From Campanula takesimana (taxonomy: Eukaryota > Streptophyta > Magnoliopsida > Asterales > Campanulaceae), in the NCBI GenBank assembly GCA_026119855.1, contig JAOWBW010001595.1, positions 186,001 through 250,000 on the forward strand: DNA of 64,000 nucleotides. Direction: 5' to 3'. Positions 32,161 through 44,431 of the stretch are shown one piece after another. A program made the position numbers and the translations under genes. The notes below the pieces were generated by a model. That model was not told the DNA's origin, did not search any database, and saw nothing but the letters and a program-made list of their open reading frames with translations. Position 1 is the stretch's first letter, and each line of letters opens with the position of its first letter.

Positions 32161-34576
32161 CTAGTCGACTTGATCATCTGCGGCAGAATCCCTTACAGCT
32201 GCAGCATCCTCTGCAATATGATCCTGATCGGTTTCAGCGCCTTCAGTAGAATTTCTTGAGCTGGATGCATATGCGGTTGAGAAAATGAAATCAGCAGCAT
32301 GAAGCCGAACTTCAGTAGGTTCATTTATTTTCTTCTCAATGCTTGCAGTTCTATTGTCAATGCATGCAATCCTCTTGTTGATGAGATCTGAACTGTCAAA
32401 GGCATGACTTGACAGAATGTCAAGTTTTTTTTCAATGGAGTCCATCCTAGAGTCAACGGCTTGCTGCTTCAAAGAATAAACTTCATGATTGGACTTCATA
32501 AGCTCATGAAGGGCCAGTTGTTTCTCCAAGATCCCATTCAGTTTCTCATCCAACTGTTGCTGTCTAGAACGATCATCAAATCTCTCATTTACTCTCTCCC
32601 CCTTAATGGCATCAAGATTTGATTGAATTGTTAGCAAGTGAGAGTCAAACCGAGAGGTGGCAGCCATCTGGTGCATTTGAATATTCCTAAATGCATGTAT
32701 TAAGTCTGCGGTTGAGGCATACAGAGGCAGAAAGGGGATATGAAGGAATGGAAGTGAAGGGTTCCTCAGATGGTGTATAATCAGGAATAGAATCATCATC
32801 ACCACCATCAGATAAGGAGATGGCATCTTCGGTTTGGAGGGGAGGATAAGAATATATTTTTGCTTTGCCTTTTAAAATGGTATGGGCATCTTCTAAAGAT
32901 TCACCCATTGAAACCCTAAGAGCGGTTTCAAACTCAACTGGATCAAACTGTAAAGAATGTGAAAAAGGAACAAGGGCTGCAGTTTGAACATGAGGAGGGC
33001 TTGGACATAAAGTCCTTAGTTGAGCCTTAGAAAGAAAAATGGAAGGCAAAGGAGCAAGGAATAGCTTGAAAAGAGTAGGAATAAATTTGCAATCAAACTG
33101 AAGGAAGAATTGAGTGTAAAGAGTTGGGTCATTCATAACCTGAACAACAATTTCTTCCAACAATTGATTAGCAGCATCAAGAATGATCAGTCTGATGTGG
33201 CTTCACTATCATCGCCAGGATAAATGGAGAAGGGATTGGGCGGCCTGACTTGAGGGCTTTAGAAGTGGCACGAGCAATGGCTCCAGCACGCCTTTCTCTT
33301 GAAGATTTAGCCTTAAACCGTTTCAGGTAAGCTACAATCTCTGCGGCACGCTTCCTTTTCTTCATTGTCGGTTTTGGTGGTAAAACCGATGGTTGAGCCA
33401 ATGATTGAACTGGAGGAGATGGTAGAGCCGGAGATGTCAAAACCGGATAAGGAGTTCTTTCAGGAGAAGATTCAAAGTCCAATTTTCTTTTAAGAGCAGG
33501 AGGAGAGTCTTCAATCATCGATTCAGTCTCAGATAGCCTCCCTACGGTACGTTCACACAGTTCCTTTGCAAAACTTCCTTCCTGAGGAGAATGGTCCTTC
33601 TTTACAAAGGCATTACTAAAGTCAACCTCATCTCGTCTCCTTATTTGCCAGTGCTCCTCAAAGTCACTCTTCTTTATCAATCTCCTTCTTTTCTTCAATT
33701 GTTGAACCTCAGGTTCATCTACCTGCTCAGGTTCATCAGCTACCTCAGACACGTCGGTCTGCTCAGGCAAATCTGTAGCCTCAAACTCAACGGTTTGCTC
33801 AGGCTAAACCACAGCCTCAGACACTTCGGTCTTCTCAGGCTCAGTTTCAACAACCGGTTTCAGGGAAGGTAAGACTTTAAAAATTTGTTCCAACTATTCT
33901 TGAGTGAATTGAACAGTGGAAGGTTTGGAAGGTGACGGTTTAGGAGGAGATGAAGGCTCGGTTTGGGTAGGGTCGGTTTGAAGGAATTCTGACAGAATCT
34001 TTTTAGGTGAAGGTTTAGGTGGGGATTGAGGTTTGATTTGGATAGATTTGGATTTTGCGGCTTTGAGTGGAGCTACATCTCGTGCAAACTGCATGGATTT
34101 CTCAACATTCGGGTTGGGAGAAGATAGCAATTTAGATAGATATTGTCGTTTTGAAAATGGTTGGTTTTGAAAGAATTGGTGAAAGTTTAATTGAAGGCAT
34201 TGATGGTTTTGAGGTCGGTTTGGGAAGAATAGGTTTGGATGGGGGTAACGGTTTGGATAGATCAGCTTTTGTAATGACTGAAGGAATTTGAGCAGTTCCC
34301 TTTCTCTTTCTTGGAGCTGCGGTTTCCTTGGGCTGAGCCGCAGTTCTAGACTGAACTGCAGGCTCCCTCTCAGCTGAAGCAGCGGGTTCATTCAACTTAC
34401 TTAACCCCAATTTGTTCAATGTTTCGGTTTGATCTTCATTCCTTAACAACGTAGCATGAGCTTGATCAACAATAGCTCCTGCATACGGTTTTCCCGACTA
34501 GTTCAACCTTGCCTCTGGATAAGAACCCCTTTGATTTTCAGGAAGTGGGTCTTCATTCCATACTGCTTGGGCATAT
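32161..34576 (-). pseudogene. Sirevirus-like envelope-like ORF, C-terminal part, broken
   Basis: Consecutive minus-strand frames (34449-34132, 34391-33894, 33770-33177, 33163-32687, 32826-32161) follow one another with shifts and a stop. They encode a proline/lysine-rich segment, a basic segment with arginine-lysine clusters, a globular segment and a C-terminal coiled-coil-like stretch rich in leucine, glutamine and lysine. Position between pol (expected to the right) and the 3' LTR identifies it as the third ORF of Sireviruses, called envelope-like; function is unproven. It is split at 34577 by the Athila-like element. Confidence 0.6.
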
Positions 34577-35748
34577 TGATAAATGACTATTTTATAGTTA
34601 TTTAAGGTCTAAAAATATAGTTTATTAGCTTTTATTCCACTTAAATTACTTATTTTCTACTCTTTATTTGATATAATGCACTTGGAGAATGTTTTTATGA
34701 TGCAAACAGGTTTTTAGTACATTCTTGAGGAAAAAGGGAGCTAAGGCATCATCTTTGTGAAGGAAGAACGCTTGGAAAAGAAGGAAATAAGCTAGTCCAT
34801 TAAAAGTCAAAAGTCCAGTCAAAGCAAGGTCTGCTCGGCCGAGCAGTACCCTTGACTCGGCCGAGCATAAGGAATCAGAAAGGCAGATTTATTTTCAAAG
34901 GCTTGCTCGGCCGAGCACCTTTCCTTGACTCGGCCGAGCACCCCCTGAATTAGCAAAAGGTGCCTTTTCAAATGAAGACCTCTCCAAGCACCCATCCGGG
35001 AAAGATTGCCTCCCCTCCTCCAAAACTTATATATAGAAGTAGAAATCAGTGATTGAGATATCTAGAAATATTGTAAACTTACTATAGTGAAATTTGTACT
35101 CTCAAACATCAATAAATTCTCAGAATTTGTGAAAGATATTCAACTTTTCTTAAGCAATATTCTGAGTTCTTCATCAATAATATTCAGAGGTTCTTTTCAA
35201 GTCTTTTATCTTCATTTCAATTCAGAATAAGTATCTCTTCTTCTATCTTTTCTTCTTTATCTTATTCTTGTTGTTATTTATATGGCTTGTGAGTAATCCC
35301 CCATTTTCTTGGGGTTGGAAACTCAATAACATTCATGTTTATTAAGTAGTCATGCTCTGAAATTCTTCTCTTCATCTTAAACAATTCTACTATATCAAAC
35401 TCTAACGCCTACAACCATGATGACGTCCATGATTTGTATGAATCTTAGTTAATCAAGGGAAGTACTGATCGGAGAACCTTGATTAGCGGATCCATATAGT
35501 CAGAACTAAGTTCATTACTCACGAGAGTAGTGTAATGGCTTAGGGATGCTCCTTGAGTGGAAAGTATGCTGATTTTCATAAAAGAAAACTTAATGGATTC
35601 TTACTAATTATGGGCCATCGAGAGATAGGGCATAATTAGTATGAGAATACAAACGCTATTTTCTTGATCGTGAGAAGTAGTGTAGGCCAAGCATACCATC
35701 CTTGTTTTAAAATGAAACTTTAATCTAAATAGAGCATGGATAGTTGAT
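34577..35748 (+). repeat. 5' LTR of the Athila-like element, missing its last 250 bp
   Basis: It matches 43005-44176 closely, beginning TGATAAATGACTATTTTATA. At 35748 the match stops (after TAGTTGAT) and inverted gag sequence starts. It contains the palindrome cluster 34831-34938 and TATATATA at 35028-35035. Confidence 0.92.
34831..34938 (+). promoter_or_regulatory. Athila LTR palindrome cluster, 22-50-23 spacing
   Basis: Four CTCGGCCGAG units (first extended to CTGCTCGGCCGAGCAG) with centres at 34838.5, 34860.5, 34910.5 and 34933.5. The TATA box begins 92 bp after the last. The same cluster is at 43259-43366 in the 3' LTR. Confidence 0.85.
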
Positions 35749-37118
35749 AGTCTATGCGATGTGCTGGCCTGTTGAGCTTGCTGATTTTCAAGCATCTTAT
35801 TATGCGCTGCTAGGTTATCAAACCTACTATTCAAAACTTTAAAGTTTTCCCTAAATTCATTATTAATCTTCTCCTGATTTTTATTATTTTCGACCATATA
35901 GTCTATAAGAAGATCTAATTTAGATTTAGGGGGAGGGAAAGAATTATTGTTGAAATTCTTGGGTACAAATCCCAGTGGTTGTGAGGAAGGTTGTGGGTTT
36001 AAAACATTATTACTTCTATAGGAAAAATTGGAGTGATTCTTCCATTCGGAATTGTATGTGTTAGAATACATACCCCCTCTTTGTCCATTAGAATTAACAA
36101 AATTGACTTGTTCACTAGAATTAGTGTCAAGCAAATCACAACTTTCGCTACTATGTGAGTTTGACCCACATAGTTCACAAATAACGTTAACGTTAGCCAC
36201 GGAATTTGTATTCAAGTTATCAATCTTCTTAAAAAGCATATCAAATTTCGAAGATAGAAGAGTAACAACATCAACATTAAACTTACCTACTGTTCCTTGC
36301 GGTTGGTCCCTTTCATTAGACCATTGGTAGTGGTTCAAGGCGATGCTCTCGATCAAGTCATATGCCTCATCCACTCCTTTGTTCATTAATGCTCCTCCCG
36401 CGGCAGCATCGATGGTCTCTCTAGTCTTGAATGTGAGACCATTGTAGAAGGTGTGCACTATCAACCACTTTTCAAGCCCGTGGTGTGGACACATCCTTAA
36501 AAGCTCCTTGAAGCGCTCCCAAGCATCATATAACGACTCATCTCCATTTTGACTGAAATTTGTTATTTTGGTCCGGATTTGAGCGGTCTTGGATGGTGGG
36601 AAGAAGCGTCCAAGAAAAGCTTCTTGAACTTGGTCCCATGTTGTTAATGAATTGTGGGGGACCGCGTTCAACCATTGTTTCGCCTTATCCCTTAGTGAGA
36701 ATGGGAAAAGGCGCATCCGAATAGCTTCCGGAGTGACACCTATGATTCGGGTGGTGTCACAATATTCCAAGAAGGATTGGATGTGAAGGTGGGGATCTTC
36801 AAGTGCCGAGCCACCGAATTGGTTATTCATAACCATGTGCAAAAGTTGTGGCTTGATCTCAAAGTAGGCTGCGTCGGCATTTGGCACCATAATTGGTGTC
36901 CTAGTTCCCGGGGTACTTGGGTTAACAAACTCCCGAAGGGTTCTAGGTGGTGGCGTGGCAGGTATTCCGTCACCGTCTCCATTTTGGTCACCATTTTGTG
37001 CCATTTCTGCTTCTAGGAATTCTCTAAATCTTCTTAACCTTTCGTGAAAGGTCCTTTCTGGCTCCGGATCAAACTCTTCAAGAGGCTTCCGGGCTCTTTT
37101 CATATACTCCGAGAGCAC
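35749..37118 (-). pseudogene. Athila gag, inverted relative to the rest
   Basis: The minus-strand frame from 37118 encodes an Athila-type gag: arginine-rich N-terminus, then the core with tryptophan-leucine-asparagine-alanine-valine-proline and phenylalanine-leucine-glycine-arginine-phenylalanine-phenylalanine-proline, and a single cysteine-histidine cluster (CELCGSNSHSSESC). At the C-terminus it runs through the 35748 breakpoint into antisense LTR sequence, giving a chimeric tail to 35604. The orientation is opposite to protease and envelope-like ORF, so it cannot be made from the LTR transcript. Confidence 0.9.
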
Positions 37119-37233
37119 CTAAATGAAAAAAAATTTAAAGACACAAATTCTTTGACGGGATGTTAGATAATCAAAAATAAAACTAAAAACTAAAAACAGA
37201 AAGCAAAAGAAAATTTTTGAAAGTAAACCGTTG

Positions 37234-37251
37234 TCCCCGGCAGCGGCGCCA
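37234..37251 (-). other. PBS, tRNA-Asp type, inside the inverted block
   Basis: The minus strand reads TGGCGCCGCTGCCGGGGA, the Athila-type site, six bases from the inverted LTR end at 37258. Confidence 0.9.
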
Positions 37252-37257
37252 AAAACT

Positions 37258-38252
37258 TGTTAGGTTTATTCCGCAAGTGCACGGGTGTATGTAGTATAGA
37301 TAGTGCAAGAGCGAGTCGATCCCACGAGGACAACTTTACTTACAAAATATCTTTGCTTAGAATAAGAAAATAAAGAAAAGAAAATGATTGGGGGTTATAA
37401 AATTGTTTGTCACTAAACTAGAAATGAAATTGCAATTACTATAACTTAGATAAAAACTCTTATATTTTAAGGAATCCTCGGGATTGGAACATCAACAACA
37501 TATATTCATCAACTATCCATGCTCTATTTAGATTAAAGTTTCATTTTAAAACAAGGATGGTATGCTTGGCCTACACTACTTCTCACGATCAAGCAAATAG
37601 CGTTTGTATTCTCATACTAATTATGCCCTATCTCTCGATGGCCCATAATTAGTAAGAATCCATTAAGTTTTCTTTTATGAAAATCAGCATACTTTCCACT
37701 CAAGGAGCATCCCTAAGCCATTACACTACTCTCGTGAGTAATGAACTTAGTTCTGACTATATGGATCCGCTAATCAAGGTTCTCCGATCAGTACAGATTC
37801 ATACAAATCATGGACGTCATCATGGTTGTAGGCGTTAGAGTTTGATATAGTAGAATTGTTTAAGATGAAGAGAAGAATTTCAGAGCATGACTACTTAATA
37901 AACATGAATGTTATTGAGTTTCCAACCCCAAGAAAATGGGGGATTACTCACAAGCCATATAAATAACAACAAGAATAAGATAAAGAACAAAAAATAGAAG
38001 AAGAGATACTTATTCTGAATTGAAATGAAGATAAAAGACTTGAAAAGAACCTCTGAATATTATTGATGAAGAACTCAGAATATTGCTTAAGAAAAGTTGA
38101 ATATCTTTCACAAATTCTGAGAATTTATTGATGTTTGAGAGTACAAATTTCACTATAGTAAGTTTACAATATTTTTAGATATCTCAATCACTGATTTCTA
38201 CTTCTATATATAAGTTTTGGAGGAGGGGAGGCAATCTTTCCCGGATGGGTGC
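37258..38252 (-). repeat. Inverted partial Athila LTR
   Basis: It begins TGTTAGGTTTATTCCGC (complement of the LTR end) and runs back to about LTR position 420, where GGGTGCT joins gag sequence AGAGAACC. It lacks the palindrome cluster, which lies just beyond the breakpoint. It forms a roughly 0.75-kb inverted repeat with the 5' LTR. Confidence 0.9.
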
Positions 38253-39420
38253 TAGAGAACCAAATTTCTCAACAAGCCAATGCTTCGTCTAGACCACAAG
38301 GGAGTCTTCCCGGTCAACCTCAAAGGCCTAATGAGCATGCAAATGTAATAGTCTCGCTAAGTAAGGAAAAAGAGAACAATAGTCCAACCCCACTAGAAGT
38401 TGAGACTAAGAATGGTAAAAGCGAGATTAGTTACAATAAATACTTTGAACCACCGATACCCTATCCTTAAAGATTAATCAAGAAAGGGGTTAATGATCAA
38501 CATGCTGAGTTTTTGAAAATTTTGAAGTCTTTAAATGTTAGAGTTCCTTATTCCGATGATGTAAAAGAAATACCTTCTTATGCAAAACCTTTAAAAGAAA
38601 TGCTTTTTAAGAAGAAGTCTTTAGAAGAATTTGAGAACTTTACTTTGGCGGAAGACGTTAGTGCAATTTTACAAAAGAAACTTCCCCCAAAACTCAAAGA
38701 CCCCGGCATTTTTTCTATCCCTTGTAGTATCGGTAGGTGCAACGTGGAAAACGCTATGCTTGACTTAGGGGCTAGTGTAAGTATAATGCCTTTTTCGGTA
38801 AGTGTGAGATTAGGTGTAGGGGAACTCAAGCCCACTACCATATCTCTCCAATTGGCAGACCGATCCATACAATACCCGATAGGTATTATGGAAAATTTGC
38901 CCTGTCGCATAGGGAGCTTAATCATCCCTGTCGACTTTGTGATCCTCGAAATAGAGGAGGATAAAGATATTCCAGTCATCCTTGGTAGACCTTTCCTTGC
39001 CACAGCAGGAGCTATTATAGATGTTAAAAAGGGTACGCTTACTCTAAATGTAGGAAATGAGACAGAGGAATTTTGGAAGCAAAACCCAACTTTTGAAAAC
39101 TATTGTCAAAATGATAAAGCCTTTGAAAATAATCATAAGGAAATAAATGTCATTCAATCTATGGATCCAAAAAAGGATCATATAGACAAACTAAATACTT
39201 ATGAAAAATATGTCAAAGGAATTAAGGAGTCAAGGGCCAATGATAAGAATATAGACTGGAAAAGGATGCTACATGACGAAGATGAAGGGGATGATATCAT
39301 AGAGAGGTCAAAAGAAGTAGCACCCAAGAAAACAACGGGATTTCGAGCATGTGAAGACTGTCGTAAATTAATCCCGTCAAAGAAAAAGAATGGATGACGC
39401 ATGTGCATCGATCATAGGGC
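38253..39420 (+). pseudogene. Athila gag tail, protease and start of RT
   Basis: The plus-strand frame continues a gag C-terminus (asparagine-glutamine-rich), has an in-frame TAA at 38468-38470, then a 294-codon frame (38513-39397) with the protease core leucine-aspartate-leucine-glycine-alanine-serine and isoleucine-leucine-glycine-arginine-proline-phenylalanine-leucine. The region after 39397 reads like the first residues of RT (arginine-methionine-cysteine-isoleucine-aspartate) with TGA replacing a tryptophan, then similarity ends. The gag tail differs from the equivalent end of the inverted gag, so the parts derive from different copies. Confidence 0.8.
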
Positions 39421-39690
39421 CTCAATCAAACCAACGGATATGAAATGGAAAATTGTCAAGGACAATAGGCCATCTCAATACCATGCCATTTTTATTAAAA
39501 GAAAGGCGTCGAGCTAATGACGTTAAACAAGCATCATCGGGATGGTAACCGGTGGATTATTATTTATTTATTCATTAACTTATTTATTTATTTTTTATTA
39601 TTTTATTATTACTATTATTATTATTTCCAACTAATGTTTGTTTTGTAGGTATATATGTATTCATATATATATAAAAAAAAAAAAAATTTT
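39421..39690 (+). other. Deleted RT-integrase junction and pre-envelope spacer
   Basis: GTCGAGCTAATGACGTTAAA (39509-39528) followed by GGGATGGTAACC is the sequence normally found just after Athila integrase, so RT to integrase has been lost between about 39420 and 39505. A pyrimidine-rich TGTTTGTTTTGTAG near 39635-39649 could be a splice acceptor for the envelope-like ORF. Confidence 0.6.
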
Positions 39691-39699
39691 TTAGGTTCT

Positions 39700-39807
39700 G
39701 CTCGGCCGAGCACCATACAAGACGCGGCCGAGCAAAAGAGGGTCAGAAAGTGGTACATTCAGAGGAGGAATGCTCGGCCGAGTCAAGGAATTATGCTCGG
39801 CCGAGCA
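39700..39807 (+). promoter_or_regulatory. Internal palindrome cluster, 22-50-23 spacing
   Basis: GCTCGGCCGAGC-type units with centres at 39705.5, 39727.5, 39777.5 and 39800.5. Word and spacing equal the LTR cluster of this element; the spacer is diverged but alignable (TCAGAAAG shared). It sits 600 bp before the envelope-like start codon. Confidence 0.8.
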
Positions 39808-40409
39808 CATCGCATTGACTGGCGACTTTTGGTCAAAAGTCGGGAATCTTGAAGATTTTTCCTCATTTTTCTTCATCTTCTTCAACTCTTCTTCTCTCTA
39901 AACCATCCTACACCGCCAACCCACCCTCTTCTTCCCCAAAATTCCGACCAAATCACCATTCTTTCCGACCAAATATCCCATCCCCAACCTTTCTTCACCT
40001 CCCAAACACCTTATCAACCATCAAAACCCACCAAATCACCCCAAAATCTCCCAAAACCGAAAATAACCCAAGATTGCCAAACCCATAAAAATCATCAATC
40101 AAACCCACAATTCTCATAAAAAACCATCTCCATTTCACCTCTAAAACATCTAACCCACCTCAAAACATCCAATTTCAGTCCAACTCACCCTGAAATCGAA
40201 ACCCTAGGTTTTGCCCCAAAATTCAAAATCCGGGTTTAGTTGAAATTGAAGGTCAAGGTTCATTATTTTCGGAATTTTGAGGCTATTGGAGGAGAAAGAA
40301 CAAAGATTGAAGCTCATTCCATCATTAACATTCGGGTAACAAAAATTTTCACTCTTTCTCTCTCTAGAATCATTTGGGTTATCTTGCTCTGTTTCTGATT
40401 ATTGTTGTA

Positions 40410-41776
40410 ATGGAGAGTCGTGGAAAGAGGGCAACTTCTAAGGCATCTAAAGCCTCTGGGAGTGGGACTAAGAAATCAAAGAAGGGTGAGGGTTCAAGTT
40501 CGAATTTAGTTCCTACTCTAAACAACTTGGGAATCCAATTTAAATCAAATCCAGAGCTAAAAAGATTTGAAAGGTTAGCAGGAAAAGATGTTAAGCCAAC
40601 CCAATTCCCAAATTTTGATGCTTGGGGTCATTAGGTATTCAAGGAAATATTTGGAATTTGCACATAGGATTAGAAGCGCAAGATTTCTTGCGATCGCAGG
40701 CAAAAACTTACGAAAGCATCACCCTCGAATTCCTGAGCACAGTGTCAAAAACAACAAGGGATAGGATAGACATAGCATCGGGTGAGCAATTTGAAGATAT
40801 TAGACTAACATTTCGTCTCTTGAATAATTCCTATAAGCTTGATTTGGAAGAAATAAATGAAATTCTTGGTTGGCCTTCCCCTAGAAACCTAACAAATGAG
40901 TTCCCTCCAGAGTTTAATGCGGACCTCTTTTGGCTACAAATCACTGGACAAACACCTTTTCTTCCTAGAACCGCTAAGGCTTCCTTAATTGTCCACCCCG
41001 TTCTCCGCTACATCCATAGAATGTATGCGTGCACTATCTTTGCAAGAGAGGATAAAGGAACAATAAATAGGCCTGAGTTGTTTCTCCTTTGGGCTTTCGT
41101 GACTGGATATAGGGGAATTAATCTAGGGAAATGGTTAGTAGACCGTCTTTTGGACCATGTTTCCCCTAATTTCCCTGGAGATATTCATATTGGGGGAATG
41201 ATAACATTATTTGCTGAATATGTGCACATTGAGATACCTGAGGAAGGACCGAACGCTTGGGAACCAGTTCGAGGTTCAAGGGCATTGGACATAGCTGCCC
41301 TTAAAGTGATGAATATGATTTCTGAAAATGAGGAAGGAAGCTATACAATGTATGTTGGAGGAGGAGCAAATAGAAGACCATACACCCACTTACCCAACAA
41401 CCAATTGCCCATCATCACCTTAAACCAACCTCAAACTTGGATTTTTCCAAGTAATCAAGAACCCAATATTCAACAAAATGAGCCAATGGGAGAGCAACAA
41501 GAAGAACCGCAACAACACCATTTCCAAAACCAAATGCCTCCCGATTTTTATGACCAATTCAACCAAATGTTCATCCAGCAAAACCAAATGTACCAACAAA
41601 ATACCCAAATCCTTAACCGGCTCGATCAATATTCCACCAATTTTGATCAATTTCGCACCAACATGGAGGATCGGGTCAACCACATTCAGGGAAGAGTTGA
41701 TTACATTTACAACTATGGAATTGGAAATTGGATGAATTTCAGGCCTCCAAATCAGCAACCACCGCCACCATTCTAG
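40410..41776 (+). pseudogene. Athila envelope-like ORF with one frame break
   Basis: The first frame (ATG at 40410) ends at 40634; the second (from 40622) runs to 41776. One missing base in the G-run at 40624-40627 explains the break. The protein has a lysine/serine-rich start, a globular part resembling ATHILA ORF1-type proteins, and a glutamine/asparagine-rich tail with a coiled-coil-like segment and a proline end. A role in membrane or coat function is inferred from position only. Confidence 0.7.
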
Positions 41777-43004
41777 TCGGTACCTCTTTCTCCCTCTCCT
41801 TTAAATTATTCTTGTCCCAATTTTCATTCCTACTTTTCAAACATTAGGGACAATGTTTCATTTAAGTGTGGGGGGGGGGGGTAGTATCTATCTATCTTTT
41901 TTTTTTTTTTTTTATTTCTTTTCTTTCTAAATTTCTTTTTCTTCTTTCTATGTTTTTCTTTTCAAAGAAAATGTAAGGGCAATGTTCCCGATTTTTCAAA
42001 AAAAAAAAAAAAAAAAAAAAAAAATAATATTTAGCCAATGCTCCCGTTGATGAGAATGTTATCTTTATTATCATTTGCCTATGTAAAACTTTTTCCTTCT
42101 AACTTTTACTTCTTAAGAAATTTGATAATAACAACATAGGATTGTATTTGATTATAAATGGAAATTTTTCAAAATTAATATGAATTTTTAAATCTTATTG
42201 AATAGAAGCATTACATTATTAATGAGTTTGTGGCCATTAAGTTTGGATACAACATACTTGTGAAACTTTTAAAACATTTTTGTATATGCATCTCAAAAAC
42301 TTTCATTTCTACTCTTTTTCAAAGGTTTTTCATCCTTGTTATGCTTATGAATCACAAAAATTTTCGCTTTAATCCATCTTTCCATTCCCACTTTTAAGAG
42401 GCTAATTAATCAATTTATTCTTCTTTTGATTGTCCATTCAAATATCTAAATGAATATATCATTATAGAGTGTGACAATTTAGAAGCAAGAAACTCAATTG
42501 CCACGTCTAACTAATCAAATCTCGAACCTTATCCCACTATCATCCTTCGCCTTTCATCAATTTTTGTGATTCAAAATGCATAACGACATATGGACATCTT
42601 TGTTAAAGAATAAAGATCATAGTTTAAGAAATGTATATTCAAGCATGAAAAATTTATTCACAAAGCATTCTGAAAGAGTGAATATAATTCTTAATTCATA
42701 CTTATGCCCCACAAATTCATTTGGTTATCTCTATATGCTCTTATTCAATGGTATTTATTCATGTTATATTAACATTTAAACTTTTCTATTTGCACTTCAA
42801 TATCATCCTACCTTCTTCTTTACAAATCTTTTTGAGATGAAAAACTTAAAAGGAAGAAATTTTATAAAGGTAATATTATATAACAATATTCTGAGGGAGC
42901 ATTGATGACCTTCTTTATTTTTCTTACTATTGCCATTTACACCCCTCTCTTTTCAAATGTTTAAACTTGCTCGAGGACAAGCAAGATTCTAGTGTGGGGG
43001 AGTT
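41777..43004 (+). other. Athila 3' region with two polypurine-type tracts
   Basis: AAGTGTGGGGGG... at 41864-41881 follows the envelope-like ORF and AGTGTGGGGGAGTT (42991-43004) abuts the 3' LTR. The latter is the normal plus-strand primer; the former resembles an internal copy. The rest is AT-rich with poly-T and poly-A runs (41900-42025) and no gene. Confidence 0.7.
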
Positions 43005-44426
43005 TGATAAATGACTATTTTATAGTCATTTAAGGTCTAAAAATATAGTTTATTAGCTTTTATTCCACTTAAATTACTTATTTTCTACTCTTTATTTGAT
43101 ATAATGCACTTGGAGAATGTTTTTATGATGCAAACAGGTTTTTAGTACATTCTTGAGGAAAAAGGGAGCTAAGGCATCATCTTTGTGAAGGAAGAACGCT
43201 TGGAAAAGAAGGAAATAAGCTAGTCCATTAAAAGTCAAAAGTCCAGTCAAAGCAAGGTCTGCTCGGCCGAGCAGTACCCTTGACTCGGCCGAGCATAAGG
43301 AATCAGAAAGGCAGATTTATTTTCAAAGGCTTGCTCGGCCGAGCACCTTTCCTTGACTCGGCCGAGCACCCCCTGAATTAGCAAAAGGTGCCTTTTCAAA
43401 TGAAGACCTCTCCAAGCACCCATCCGGGAAAGATTGCCTCCCCTCCTCCAAAACTTATATATAGAAGTAGAAATCAGTGATTGAGATATCTAGAAATATT
43501 GTAAACTTACTATAGTGAAATTTGTACTCTCAAACATCAATAAATTCTCAGAATTTGTGAAAGATATTCAACTTTTCTTAAGCAATATTCTGAGTTCTTC
43601 ATCAATAATATTCAGAGGTTCTTTTCAAGTCTTTTATATTCATTTCAATTCAGAATAAGTATCTCTTCTTCTATCTTTTCTTCTTTATCTTATTCTTGTT
43701 GTTATTTATATGGCTTGTGAGTAATCCCCCATTTTCTTGGGGTTGGAAACTCAATAACATTCATGTTTATTAAGTAGTCATGCTCTGAAATTCTTCTCTT
43801 CATCTTAAACAATTCTACTATATCAAACTCTAACGCCTACAACCATGATGACGTCCATGATTTGTATGAATCTTAGTTAATCAAGGGAAGTACTGATCGG
43901 AGAACCTTGATTAGCGGATCCATATAGTCAGAACTAAGTTCATTACTCACGAGAGTAGTGTAATGGCTTAGGGATGCTCCTTGAGTGGAAAGTATGCTGA
44001 TTTTCATAAAAGAAAACTTAATGGATTCTTACTAATTATGGGCCATCGAGAGATAGGGCATAATTAGTATGAGAATACAAACGCTATTTGCTTGATCGTG
44101 AGAAGTAGTGTAGGCCAAGCATACCATCCTTGTTTTAAAATGAAACTTTAATCTAAATAGAGTATGGATAGTTGATGAATATATGTTGTTGATGTTCCAA
44201 TCCCGAGGATTCCTTAAAATATAAGAGTTTTTATCTAAGTTATAGTAATTGCAATTTCATTTCTAGTTTAGTGACAAACAATTTTATAACCCCCAATCAT
44301 TTTCTTTTCTTTATTTTCTTATTCTAAGTAAAGATATTTTATAAGTAAAGTTGTCCTCGTGGGATCGACTCGCTCTTGCACTATCTATACTACATACACC
44401 CGTGCACTTGCGGAATAAACCTAACA
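43005..44426 (+). repeat. 3' LTR of the Athila-like element, full length
   Basis: 1422 bp with TGATAAATG...CCTAACA ends, followed by the CATAT duplication. It holds the palindrome cluster 43259-43366 and TATATATA at 43456-43463. Confidence 0.93.
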
Positions 44427-44431
44427 CATAT

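Larger units (their letters stand above)
34577..44426 (+). mobile_element. Rearranged Athila-like gypsy element lacking RT and integrase
   Basis: It is flanked by CATAT at 34572-34576 and 44427-44431. The order is truncated 5' LTR, inverted gag with leader, PBS and a second LTR piece, then protease, a remnant of RT start, a deletion through integrase, envelope-like ORF, polypurine tract and a full 3' LTR (43005-44426). The tRNA-Asp PBS, the gag and the envelope-like ORF indicate the Athila clade. Insertion split the Sirevirus-like envelope-like region. Confidence 0.9.

Noticed and set aside
44311..44426. C-terminal part of the 178-codon minus frame as Sirevirus coding sequence
   Set aside because: These codons lie inside the Athila 3' LTR beyond the CATAT duplication.
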